Assembly (NCBI GenBank): GCA_017506865.1
Contig: JAFCMP010000096.1
Span: forward strand, 62,001-126,000
Source of the DNA: Tribonema minus
Lineage: Eukaryota; Sar; Xanthophyceae; Tribonematales; Tribonemataceae
Length of the DNA stretch: 64,000 nt
Direction of reading: 5' to 3'
A program made the translations under genes and the position numbers. This document shows, piece after piece, positions 47,401 through 56,135 of the stretch; position 1 is the first letter of the stretch; each line of letters begins with the position of its first letter. The notes beneath the pieces are model-generated. The model was given only the letters and a program-made list of their open reading frames with translations, did no database searches and was not told the DNA's origin.

Positions 47401-48323
47401 TATGCGTATTTTGGCCTTGGCGGTCTCTTTGTTGACCAGAGTAGCCTCATTGAGATTTGCAAGGCAGCTGCCGATACTCGCTGACTGATGCATCAGCTGC
47501 CTTGTCTCGTGGTGACCTCCTGCATGACCTGCATGGAGCTGGCAACAAGTACGCCCTGGGCTAAGGACCACACATGTCGCGACGAGGCTCTCACAAACAT
47601 TGACGATAGCATATTTGACCCGATCCGCGAACGCTCAGGCGTGCCGCATCGACTGACACGGCGTCACACACGCCCCACCTTCCTTGGACACGTCCCCACA
47701 ACTGCCGGGAACGCGTCATGCTGATGCGATGCGCATGCACTACATACACACCTTCGCCGCTCCGCCTCCTCGCGCTCCTCCTCCTCCTTGCGCTTGCGCT
47801 CCTCCTCCTCCTCCGCCAGGCGACGACGCTCCTCCTCCTCCCGCTGCCGCGCGAGCCGCTCCATGATGGCCTTGCCCTTGGCGCTCTGCTTCGCCGCGGG
47901 CGGCGCCGCCGCTGCCGCCGGCGCCGCTGCTGCTGCCGCGCCGCCCTCCCCCCCCGCCGCCGCGGCAGCGCCGCCCGTCTTCTTCTTCTTCTTGGCATTC
48001 TTCTTCTTGTCCTTGACTTCAACGTCCAGGCCGCTCTGCGCGAGGAACGCGGCGGCGGCCTCCGCGGCGTTCATCGGCGCGGGCGGCGGCGGCGGCGATG
48101 CCGCCGCGTTCTCTGTTGCCGCCGCAGCGAGCACCTCCCAGTCGTCGTCGTCGTCCTTGGCGGCGGCCTTGCCCTTGCCCTTGGCTTTCTTGCCGCCTTT
48201 GGCAGGCGCCGCCTTGGGAGGGGGCGCGCCCTTCGCAGCGGGCGCGGCGTCGGACGCGTCGCTGTCGGAGCCGTCCAGCCCGGCAGCGGCGGGCTTGCGT
48301 GCGTCGCCCTCGCTATCGCTCAT
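32455..48323 (-). CDS. EIF5B: Translation initiation factor eIF5B (IF2 family GTPase)
   Basis: eIF5B is the GTPase that joins ribosomal subunits at the end of initiation. Exons, 5' to 3': 48323-47752, 47286-47073, 46584-46366, 45426-45287, 42544-42280, 41504-41259, 40382-40134, 39139-38885, 37896-37798, 36812-36634, 35568-35406, 34240-34106, 33489-33388, 32679-32455. All phases agree, giving 1,020 residues, complete. Residues 1-430 are a Lys/Glu- and Ala-rich charged N-terminal region. G motifs: GHVDTGKT (433-440), GGITQQIGA (457-465), DTPGH (497-501), NKID (551-554, split by intron 6) and TSA (618-620). Domain II/III segments include [11 protein letters not shown] and AFDVRI; domain IV ends [10 protein letters not shown]. 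The acidic segment [17 protein letters not shown] in exon 3 is typical of the family. Introns 4 to 11 carry most of the exon-edge copies. The ATG at 48323 begins MSDSEGD and has no in-frame competitor. Confidence 0.96.
33083..33320. repeat. Hairpin: 88-base inverted repeat in eIF5B intron 13
   Basis: The left arm 33083-33171 and right arm 33231-33320 are near-perfect reverse complements (for example GGAGCGCCCCTGACA against TGTCAGGGGCGCTCC). The 59-base spacer contains an extra partial copy of the arm end and two GGATTGGATTGGCCACAT units. The structure would fold into a long stem and may be a small foldback element. Confidence 0.85.
34797..35335 (-). repeat. Four copies of eIF5B exon 11 3' edge with donor
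   Basis: The end of exon 11 (35406; plus-strand phrase AGAGGTGGTAGATGATGTCG) recurs at about 35262-35325, 35143-35200, 34998-35045 and, weakest, 34805-34860. The first copies keep the GATCAAAGAGG donor context almost unchanged and similarity falls with distance, except that all keep GATGTCGGCGGT or GATGTAGGCGGT. Confidence 0.88.
37570..37700 (-). repeat. Copies of eIF5B exon 9 3' edge with donor
   Basis: The junction region at 37798 and adjoining intron text (CATGCACTGYGAYGTACTGT, CCTCGTYGTCG) are repeated at about 37640-37700, and a weaker trace with ACGCCTACCATCAAC lies at about 37575-37600. Order and direction match the real junction. Confidence 0.7.
38385..38800 (-). repeat. Four copies of eIF5B exon 8 3' edge with donor
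   Basis: The end of exon 8 (38885; plus-strand phrase CACCTCCTTGTGGTGTATGT) recurs at about 38767-38820, 38639-38715, 38489-38560 and a remnant at 38390-38425. Several copies continue through the exon text CTCGCTCKTGATGCGCAGCT, and most are followed by a CCCTAACC-type phrase. Confidence 0.9.
39265..39520 (-). repeat. Two copies of eIF5B exon 8 5' edge with acceptor
   Basis: The start of exon 8 (39139; plus-strand phrase GTGAGGCGCTCCTGGGTGA) recurs at about 39275-39345 with its homopolymer tract, and in weaker form at about 39460-39520. Similarity falls with distance from the real exon. Confidence 0.85.
39608..40010 (-). repeat. Two copies of eIF5B exon 7 3' edge with donor
   Basis: The end of exon 7 (40134; plus-strand phrase GATCCACAGCAGCAGGTC) recurs at 39935-40010 with few changes and at about 39612-39695 in weaker form. 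Both copies include part of the TSA-motif coding text (GATGGCGCTC / GATGCCACTCG). Confidence 0.88.
40495..40765 (-). repeat. Two copies of eIF5B exon 7 5' edge with acceptor
   Basis: The start of exon 7 (40382; plus-strand phrase GTAGCAGCGGTCGA) is repeated at about 40495-40575 and 40715-40770. The nearer copy preserves about 70 bases of exon (GCCGTCGCCTTCCAGCCGTA); the farther one is shorter and more changed. Confidence 0.9.
41020..41215 (-). repeat. Two copies of eIF5B exon 6 3' edge with donor
   Basis: The end of exon 6 (41259; plus-strand phrase GACGAACGGCGTGCGCTTGC) recurs at about 41145-41210 and 41030-41090. Intron text CACCACCCTCTCGAGGGCA is repeated between them, so the duplicated unit spans the junction. 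Confidence 0.9.
41560..41765 (-). repeat. Two copies of eIF5B exon 6 5' edge with acceptor
   Basis: The start of exon 6 (41504; plus-strand phrase TGTCCTTGAGGGTTTCCTGG) is repeated at about 41563-41640 and 41699-41762. Each copy includes the C-run polypyrimidine tract of the acceptor. Confidence 0.9.
42576..42750. repeat. Minisatellite, seven GAGGCAGCGCTCAG units
   Basis: Seven imperfect units of about 22-27 bases follow each other immediately upstream of the exon 5 acceptor of eIF5B, within intron 4. The core GCAGCGCTCAG recurs singly in many other introns of the window. Unit length variation and lack of unique spacers rule out a CRISPR array. Confidence 0.85.
43220..44500. repeat. 641-base tandem duplication in eIF5B intron 4
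   Basis: The block beginning at 43220 (CTGCAGTTCACAAG) recurs at 43861 with an offset of 641 bases and continues to about 44500. Divergence between units is moderate with small indels. Each unit ends in a decayed copy of the exon 4 end (TCCTCCTCC...), so this large duplication appears to be an old member of the exon-edge series. Confidence 0.88.
44480..45270 (-). repeat. Graded array of eIF5B exon 4 3' edge copies
   Basis: Copies of the exon 4 end and donor (real junction 45287; phrase TCACTTGTCCTCCTCCGCCT) lie at about 45150-45225, 45020-45095, 44870-44940, 44710-44780 and 44485-44530. The two nearest are almost identical to the exon; the farther ones lose exon length and identity stepwise. 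Intervals are about 125-180 bases. Confidence 0.92.
46264..46290. repeat. CA/CG dinucleotide microsatellite
   Basis: About ten CA units followed by CG units in eIF5B intron 3. Confidence 0.8.
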
Positions 48324-49473
48324 GTTGCTCGCTGCGGCGCGGGCAAAGCAAGGGGGCGAATTGAAAACCGGGGGCAGCGAACGAGTCAGCGCTGCACTGA
48401 TGGGAAGTGGAGTGAGACGTGCGAGCAGGGGGGTAGTGTGCTGCTGTGCGTCACGGCTGGGTGTCGGAGGGACGGTGGCAGCACTGATGATGTGTCATGG
48501 GTAGAATAATCACAGGCAACAGCGCCAATCAAGCGCGTGATTGCTGTGCATTCAATCATAGTTTGCCTGGAAAAACAATGCACATGATGCAAACTCAGTG
48601 ACAACATACACGCTGCAGAGTGTGAATGCGCGTCTATGTATGGTGGCAGCCGTGGCATGGGTGCCTGTAACGTTAACGTTGCATGATCACTGTGATTCAA
48701 CGGCAGGCCTGTGTATCAGCACTGCTGAGGCTCAATGTGCACAAGAAATGTGCATGAAATTGCCTACATGTCAATCAGCACCATCATCAAGCTCCTCTGC
48801 ACACCTCAACTTGACTGCGGAAAAATGGTGTGGGTGCTTGACCCATTGTGGCACACTCAAACTTGACAAATCTCAGCCTTTGTGAACAGCGAATTTGATA
48901 GCGATTCAAGCTACAGCCCTTCATATCCCGCCCAAGCCGTCCAGAGCTGGTGCGTGCAGGGGACCGCGGCATGAACAACAGAACACAAGCCTGGCAAACA
49001 AGGTGTGTGCATCCACCTGGAGTTGCTGTGCAGCCAGTGTTTTCGCGTGGGTCCGGCAGTACCGCACCCGTGTCCCGATCTTCTCTCGCAGCCTGGCTTC
49101 AGGGCTGGACAAAGCATACAGCTGGGGCAACCTCTGCTTCTGCTCCTGCTAATTTTGATGGATCCTGGCAGACTTCTGCTGAAAGCTCTGATCGGCAAAG
49201 ACTGCAAGCAACGTCGTGCAGTGCTGCGACTCTCGGGTCTCGGCTGCTCAGTCTTCTTCACGGTGTAAGGAGCAATTTCACACCTGAGAGGTCCACAAAG
49301 GGCGGGGCCGGGGATACCTACCGGTATGCACGAAAGTTGCAGTTCACGTAGTTTAAGTTTCTCGCTCGAGCCAGGACCGGAGATTCTTCGAAGCACCTGG
49401 CCACCCTGACGCACAGAGTGCGGTCCCACATCCTTAGTACTGCGAGAACACACTCCCGCAGGCATCGCTGCAC
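48324..49473. other. Divergent intergenic region, eIF5B / LRR copy 1
   Basis: This 1.15 kb lies between two genes that point away from each other. The eIF5B leader and promoter must lie just above 48323. No conserved motif, RNA gene or additional coding frame was recognised. Confidence 0.4.
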
Positions 49474-51222
49474 ATGCTTGCCACAAGCGGCAAAGACGCT
49501 GTCGTGCAGGCAGAACGGATCCTGGCTGATCTCGGCGATATCGTAAGAGGCTCTGCTGACTCCTCGCCGGGCGACGGCGGGAGGCGCGATGCTGCTGGCG
49601 ATGCTGGCGACGGTGGCGGAGCTGGAAAGAAGCCGTTTCTGCCGCAGAAGCGCTCAAAGCCTGCAGGCATTGGCGGGGAGAGCTTGGACATGCTCACACA
49701 GGTGTTCACGGTGCTGGCATGCTGCTCAAGCCGGCGTGGGACCTGTGCACGGCTATGCACCAAAAGGTCAGACCCGTCGTACGCCTGATTGTAGCAGACA
49801 CCTATGCACCAGCTGCAGCGGCGCATGCCCGGATCTTTTTCAGCAAAATTGCCGTGCACCTCGAACTGTGTGGGGTGCACGACATCGACCCGCTGGTCGC
49901 CTTGACTCTGAGCCCTGTTGGAGTCGGCGTAGGCAGTGTCGATCATGGGGTCTTGGACAGGTTTGATTTCTTCTTCGAAGATGTCAGCGTAATGACCCTG
50001 AGGGACTTCCACGGAGTGTTCACGCGCATGCCGCGGTCGCTGCAGGAGGTGCGCATGGTACAGTGCGAGACCAAAAGAGTGCTGCCGATGCTGCGCACAG
50101 CGATTCGCGCCACAGACGACGGCTTTCAGGCAGATGCACTACCGCTTGTACGATCCCTTGCTCCCAGCAGAAGAGCAGCAAGCCTGCCGGACGACTTTGG
50201 TGCTCTGTCGGCACTGACAGATTGCGACCTACATGGCTGTGAGTATCTCACAAGTCTGCCGGACTGCATCAGCAATTTGGCCATGTTGACCAGACTTGAT
50301 GCGAACTATTGCACTAATCTAAACAGTGTGCCAGAATGCATTGGCAGCCTGACAGTATTGGTGACGCTTGACCTGAGCCAGTGTTTTAGCCTTACTAGCC
50401 TGCCTGACAGCATCGGCGGCCTGGCAGCGCTGACGGCACTCGACCTGAGTGAATGCGAGATGCTCACCAGGCTGCCCGACGGCATCGGGCACCTGGCTTC
50501 GTTAACGGCGCTGAATCTGTGGGGCTGCATTCGGCTTTGCTAATGTGCCCAACAGCATTGGCAACTTGGCAGCGCTCACAACGCTTGACCTGGGCAGCTG
50601 CACGGTGCTGTATAACTTTCCAAGCAGCATAGGCAGCCTGGCAGCGCTGGCGAAGCTCGATTTGGGCAACTGCGACACACTTTCCAGTCTCCCAGAGAGC
50701 GTTGGCGGCCTGACCGCGTTAACATGGCTGAACCTGAGCGGGCTGCGCAGGTTGCCAAACAGCATTGGCCAGCTGGTCTCACTAGCCACGCTCAATATGA
50801 CGCGTTGTCGCACCCTCAAGAGCCTGCCGGACAGTATCGGCGCCCTCGTGTCGCTGACGCACCTGCGGCTAAGTTCATGCAAGCGTCTCACCAGTCTGCC
50901 AGATACCATAGGTGCGTTGCAGTCGCTGAGGGTGCTGGACCTGAGGGCCTGCGAAGCACTGACAGCACTGCCGGACTCCATCGGCAACTTGGCGGCACTG
51001 GCAGAGCTCAACCTGCGCAGCTGCAGGCGCCTGCCGGAGCTGCCGGACAGCCTGGGGGAGTTGGCGCCGCTCACATCGCTAGACTTGACGGCGTGCAGTG
51101 AACTCGAGAGCGTGCCCGACACGTTCGGCAAGCTGGTACTGTTGACAAAGATACACACGGATGGGTGCCAAGAGTGCCTGACCCATGCCGCCAGCGCGCT
51201 TCAGCAGAGGAACCTCGCATAG
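49474..51222 (+). pseudogene. Leucine-rich-repeat protein, copy 1 (probably frameshifted)
   Basis: This is a paralogue of the gene at 56136-57758, sharing an N-terminal domain of about 190 residues (VADTYAPAAAAHARIFFSK, CGVHDIDPLVALTL, MPRSLQEVRMVQCETKR) and about a dozen 24-residue LRRs of the form LPDSIGNLxxLxxLxLxxC. Relative to the paralogue it lacks about ten bases near 49715, so the segment before it and the segment from 49719 are in different frames, and an extra base near 50541 shifts the frame again inside the repeats. The LRR text is otherwise well preserved to 51222, so the damage is young, unless two shorter proteins are made. The LRRs resemble plant-type intracellular repeats; a ligand is unknown. 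Confidence 0.65.
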
Positions 51223-52338
51223 CTGTCGCTTGAGGTACAGAAGTGAGCATTGTGAATATGTGACACACATTCCATCGCCTTGATCATGATGTTGCCTTGA
51301 TGCATCTCTCTGCACCTCTCAAGTTGTCCACAAATGTTCAAGCCATGCATGCGACTGCAGCTGGCAGGCAACTGAAAGCAGCGGCAGCTTTTTGTGTTTG
51401 TGAGCACTGGCATACGTGACTGCGCAGAGCTCGTGGCCATGTTTGATCGTTTGTTATCGTGGTAAGCAACTGAACTGCCCCCATCGCTAGAATGCCAGGC
51501 TGCGCATGCTGCATGTGCACATGTACCTGTTGTGCAGACGCTCTGTGAGTAGCGCATCTGCTGCCTGCGCTACAACTGCAATATCAGCGTTGCCCTGCTT
51601 ATTCAGGCATTGACATAGACTTTTATGTGCATGCCACATGAAAGGTGAGTGCTGCTGCGCACCGCATGCTGACATGACGGCAGTTTGTGACGTTGGGCTG
51701 AGCGCAGGCGCAGACAAAACGCGACTGGCATCCAAGTACTATGTGCATGACCGCGTGCTGCTGTGGCAGTCACCCCATTGCCGATGGCAAATAGTTGGGT
51801 GCTTGTGCGAAGATTCCTTGAGGTATTTCAAGCACGTGCTGGATGCGCCTGTCTTTGCGCACTGTGGCAGTTGTGAGCAGTGTGATGCATGTCAGTGATT
51901 TCAACCGCATCTCACTAGCCTAGCCTAGGCTTGCAGCTGAGAGGCACATATGTGGTAGAATCACAACAGTGGCTTGTGTTCTCACACTGCCACTACTACC
52001 TGGAAGAGACTCACTCTATGCACATGGTATACCTAGACATGAAAACACATGACATATTGTGACGTCATGATTGCAAGACCTCCAGGGGTCTCAGCTGCCA
52101 ATGCTGCTGCTGTTAGTAAACCGTCAGCCAGTGATGACAAATGTGACCCTCATGAGACATGCCCGATCAGATATTGCTGGGAAAAGGTTCGTCCCAGTGC
52201 GAACTTTCCCTGGTTCCATTCGCTCGAATGCTGCAAAGATCGCAAGCTATCACTCACACATACTCACTCCCACGCCAGAGAGCAGAGCACCAGCCACAAG
52301 AACAGAGAGTACCCCGGCCGATCCAACTCCAGCCAGCC
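51223..52338. other. Intergenic region, LRR copy 1 to methyltransferase
   Basis: The first few hundred bases resemble the region downstream of LRR copy 2 (for example GAATATGTGAC near 51254 and 57885), so they belong to the duplicated segment. The last 150 bases before 52339, rich in CA and purines, are the likely leader of the methyltransferase gene. A short open frame at 51638-51898 shows no recognisable family. Confidence 0.45.
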
Positions 52339-53928
52339 ATGCGCGCTACTCAGAAGCTGTTGGTGTGCGCATTGCTGATTACCGGTGTCAGTTACTCTGG
52401 AGCCTTTGTGCCACCTGCAATGGGCAGCGCGGCATCGCGAGCAGCCCGCGCTTCCTTCCAGCTTTCTGCAGGTATGTTTGCAGCTGCGAATTGATTCTGT
52501 CGTGATAGCACCTAAAGTCGATTGCCCAGTTGAGCAAGAGCCGGATCCAGTTTTAACGCACGAAGATACCATGCGCGCCGTGTAGATTTGACTTCCACAT
52601 CCGTCTGTCTGTCCGTTGTGCTTTCATCGTAGACTTGACTTCCTTAGTCCGTTCTGCTTGCATCGGTGGTCCTAAACCTGCTCCCCTCTGACACTGCGTT
52701 TGCCGTCGCAGGCGTCGCAACGCCCGTGAGGGCGCCATCTCAGCTCTTACCCCAGGAGCTATCAGAAGCCCTAGCCCTGTTCAAGCAGGCGACGCTGCCC
52801 TTCAAGGCTGCCGCACGGGTTGCCTCACAATCGCCCGCAGAGATGGACCTGCTCGGCCTGCGCTTCCGCGCTGTGCTGCTGCTCATCAACAAGCTATACC
52901 CCGCCCCCAGCGGCAGCAAGGCGCGCCCCACCAACCCCGCCCTCGAGGAGCTCAAGCGGCAGGTGCTCCCCTACCTGCAGCTGACGCGCATCACCAAGCG
53001 CCTGCACGACAAGCCACGCGGCTACGCGGGCGACTTCCTCACCATCCAGTGGATGTACGCCAACAAGCCGGGCGGCAGATGCGCCCTGGGCCAGGCCCTG
53101 GACCGCTGCTCCGTGGACGAGCCCGCTGCGCGCGCCGTGCGGAACCGCCGCGCGCTGCTGCAGCGCGAGATCGAGAACTGCCTGCGCCGCAACCCGGGCC
53201 GCAAGGTGCGCGTGACGTCCCTCGCGTGCGGCCCCGCATCTGAGGTGTTCGACGTGCTCGCGCAGCCCGCCATCGCCGACCGCCTGGAGCTGACGCTGGT
53301 GGACATGGACGACGGGGCGCTGGCGTACGTGCGCGCGCGCCTCGCGCGCGAGTTCCCCCACCGCGCCGCATCCGTCACGCTCGTGCGCCGCAACCTGGTC
53401 CACGTGTGCGCCGGGCGCGACCCCCTGGACCTCCCCCCCCAGGACCTCATGTACTCCATCGGCCTCATCGACTACTTCAGCGACCGCACCGTGCAGCGCC
53501 TCATGGCGTGGATGCGAAGCGCCCTTGCGCCGCGCGGCGCGTGCATCCTCGGCAACTTCCACACGTCCAACCCGAGCCGCGGCTACATGGACGCGCTGCT
53601 CGACTGGCGCCTTGTGCACCGCGACGAGGCGGACATGGCGCGCATCGCTCAGGCGGCGGGGTACGCGGCCGCGCCGACCTACAGTTACGAGCCCGCGGGC
53701 GTCAACATGTTTGTCAGCGTGCCCGCCAATGTCGAGTCGGAGGCAGAGTCGGAGGCGGCGCTTGCTAGCACGGTGCACATGTACACTGCTGGTGCGCCGG
53801 CTGTGATGCAGGCAGAGGATGTGTCGATCCCTAGCATCATAGATGTTTACACGGGTGCAGCTGCTGCGGCACCGCTTGAGCCCGAGGCCGCTGCGGAAAG
53901 TAGCACCAGCAGCTTTTACACAGCCTGA
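52339..53928 (+). CDS. Plastid-targeted class I SAM methyltransferase, bacterial PhcB-like type
   Basis: Exons 52339-52471 and 52712-53928 join in phase (G|GC) to give 449 residues. Residues 1-44 look like a bipartite plastid presequence: a hydrophobic signal peptide (LLVCALLITGVSYS), the junction GAFVPP with Phe just after the predicted cleavage, then a Ser/Ala/Arg stretch. The body matches a bacterial methyltransferase family with a GYAGD signature (148-152), a SAM-binding motif I-like VTSLACGPASE (212-222), the acidic strand end LTLVDMD (238-244), SIGLIDYFSD (about 293-302) and a conserved NFHTSNPSRGYMD loop (326-338). Related bacterial proteins are often annotated as making hydroxy fatty acid methyl esters (PhcB); the substrate here is unknown. 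The last 60 residues are a low-complexity Ala/Glu/Ser tail. Bacterial ancestry plus an intron at the presequence boundary suggests gene transfer followed by acquisition of a targeting exon. Confidence 0.82.
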
Positions 53929-53957
53929 GGGCATACTTTTGTGTTGTAGAAATTGTA

Positions 53958-54008
53958 TAGATTGCAGCCGCTGCTGCGGCTACTGCCAGCAGCTTTTACA
54001 CGGCTTGA
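53958..54008 (+). repeat. Copy of the methyltransferase C-terminal end including stop
   Basis: About 30-80 bases after the real stop codon (53926-53928) the terminal coding text recurs in diverged form, with CAGCAGCTTTTACACRGC followed by a stop. It resembles the exon-edge copies seen at splice junctions, but here the edge is the end of the coding region. Confidence 0.75.
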
Positions 54009-56135
54009 GTGAGAGCAATTGTGGCTGTCCTGTGAGTAGTGAAGTTACCCATTCAAGTTGGTGTTTGAGAGCAGTCGTTTTGTGTGAGTGGTAGACTGTT
54101 GGCACCTGCAGAGCTGACGTAGCTGTGTGTTGCAAGTGAAGTGTTTTGTGTTGCAGGTCAAGTTTGTGCAGAACAGTATCACCCACCCCATGATCTCAGA
54201 GGTTTACATGTGACATCAACTGATGCACACGGCACATCCTCAATGTATACATGTGGTGTGACTTTGTCGAGGAGCTCTTCTTCCTGTTTGAACTCCGCTG
54301 TTGATGCTGCTGTGAGTATAGCACTCTGACGGTGCAATGAAGATCATATGTATGAAGTTTTATTTGGTGCTGCCATCTCACTGCAATGATTCAGTGACAA
54401 CGCTTGTGATGATGGCGTTTGCATGCTTTATAGCAAGGCGTACACGTCATAAGTACTCCGCAACATGCTTGTGTCACATTGCGACTTCAGTCATATCATT
54501 GGGCATGATAGGCCACCACAGCGAGCTACATGCTTCTCAGCTGGCGGAACTTGTCAGCACCTGCTTCTCATGGTTTGACTGTGAATGCAAGTTCGGAAGA
54601 CCCAAAGCAATCCTAACAAACAGGTTAGTTTGGTGGCCATCATCTGCTTCGGAATGGCACCACAACCACAGGGAGCAATGCTGTTCGTGAAGAACAAACA
54701 GGTTAGTTTGGTGGCCATCATCTGCTTCGGAATGGCACCACAACCACAGGGAGCAATGCTGTTCGTGAAGATTGTCATTTCAAAACTGCATGGTCAAGAT
54801 TGGTGCGTCTTCTTTTGTCATCAGTGATGAGCACATCACAAGCGACACAGGCCCAGGACCTCACGCCATTGCTTCAAGGCTTGCCAAGGTACACCGCTGT
54901 AGAGGTTTGACAACCTGATACCGGTGCTGTAGCAATCAAGTGCCCTTCTCATCGCAGTTCCCTAGTGTAAACATGTCTCTCACATGCGCTCTAGGCAGTG
55001 CTAGTAGGCATCTCAATAGGCCATACCGTCAAGCCCTGTCCATGAGACGCGGTTGCTGATGCCATCATGCCCGTCCAAGAGCAGCACCCTGCAGTTGCCG
55101 AATTTGACGCCTCTAACCGTCATGACAAGTGCCCAAGGACTTCATGGCATGGCAACCCCTCGCATGTACGACAGGCGTTCAGCCTGACGCGAACGCTGAT
55201 GTGGTGGGGCACAGTGTCACGCTGCTGCGGCACTCTGCCGAATCTGGCACCGTGACCGCCACTGCTTGTTGCCAATTCCGTCAGGCTGCCACACTGCTGG
55301 TCGCTTGGCAGAGAGCAACAGCGGCTTCTCTTATGCGCATGCATTTCATTGAAGGGGGCCTCCTCGTGCTCGCGCAGCAGCTCGCTGACGAGGGTCGTGG
55401 GATCACCTGCAGGCCGTGCATGCTGCAGCATCCCCAGAAATGCTCGCACGCCGGGTTCAGTATCCATGTGTGCGCGGTCTTCAACAAAACCTCCATCTTG
55501 CTGGGGGCACGAGCGCTGGCTGCACTGCGGTAGCAGGGCTCCAAGCCAAGCGAGCTGGTGTCGCCCTGCAAAAATCCACACAGGTGCAGCTGAAGGCCTA
55601 GTCAACCTCCGTCGCTTACCACAAGCCAGTGGCATTCACTCGATCCTTCCTTCATCCACCGCTACGTCTGCAACGCGCCTGCGCGATGGCCTGCGCGACG
55701 CTGCACACCCACAAGCACCTGGCAGCCCTGGCTGTACGGTTAAAGAACGCGTCAGTCTGCGGCCAGCACCAGCTTGAATCGCCACGTCGGTTCACCTATC
55801 GCTGTTTTAGCCCGAACACCTTTCGGCTCGGATGAAAACAAAAGTTCAAACCTCTGGGAAACTTCAACTTTCAGACCTGAGAAAAAAACCAAGCGCTGGC
55901 ACAGAGAGTGAGCCTCGTGAGCTATAGCCATGGCCGACTCTGCTGGCAGCGGAGAACCCTCAGGAATTGGCATCACTGCGAGCCCGCCGGGCGCAAATTG
56001 CTGCCGAGCTATGCGCCGTGGATGCGAAGCTGCAGGAGCTGGCCCGGCAACCTTAGCACAGTGAGAAGCGCGCTGCGCTGAACCTGTGTGCCAGTGGCTC
56101 TGCCGACTCCGCGCCGGGCGACGGCGGGAGGATGA
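54009..56135. other. Intergenic region, methyltransferase to LRR copy 2
   Basis: About 2.1 kb with no recognised gene. It contains the 78-base perfect tandem repeat listed separately. Two moderately long open frames at about 55120-55635 lie on opposite strands and match no family I know. From about 56000 the sequence begins to resemble the upstream flank of LRR copy 1. Confidence 0.45.
54615..54770. repeat. Perfect 78-base tandem duplication
   Basis: 54615-54692 and 54693-54770 are identical. The unit is 26 codons long, so open frames on either strand pass through both copies. Complete identity indicates a very recent duplication. Confidence 0.95.

Noticed and set aside
52894-53934. 346-codon open frame antisense to the methyltransferase
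   Set aside because: It mirrors a GC-rich coding exon; composition is Arg/His/Val-rich with no motifs, while the plus strand has clear family signatures.
55120-55777. Overlapping 100-170 codon open frames on both strands
   Set aside because: They lack family motifs and conserved partners; probably chance frames in GC-rich spacer DNA.
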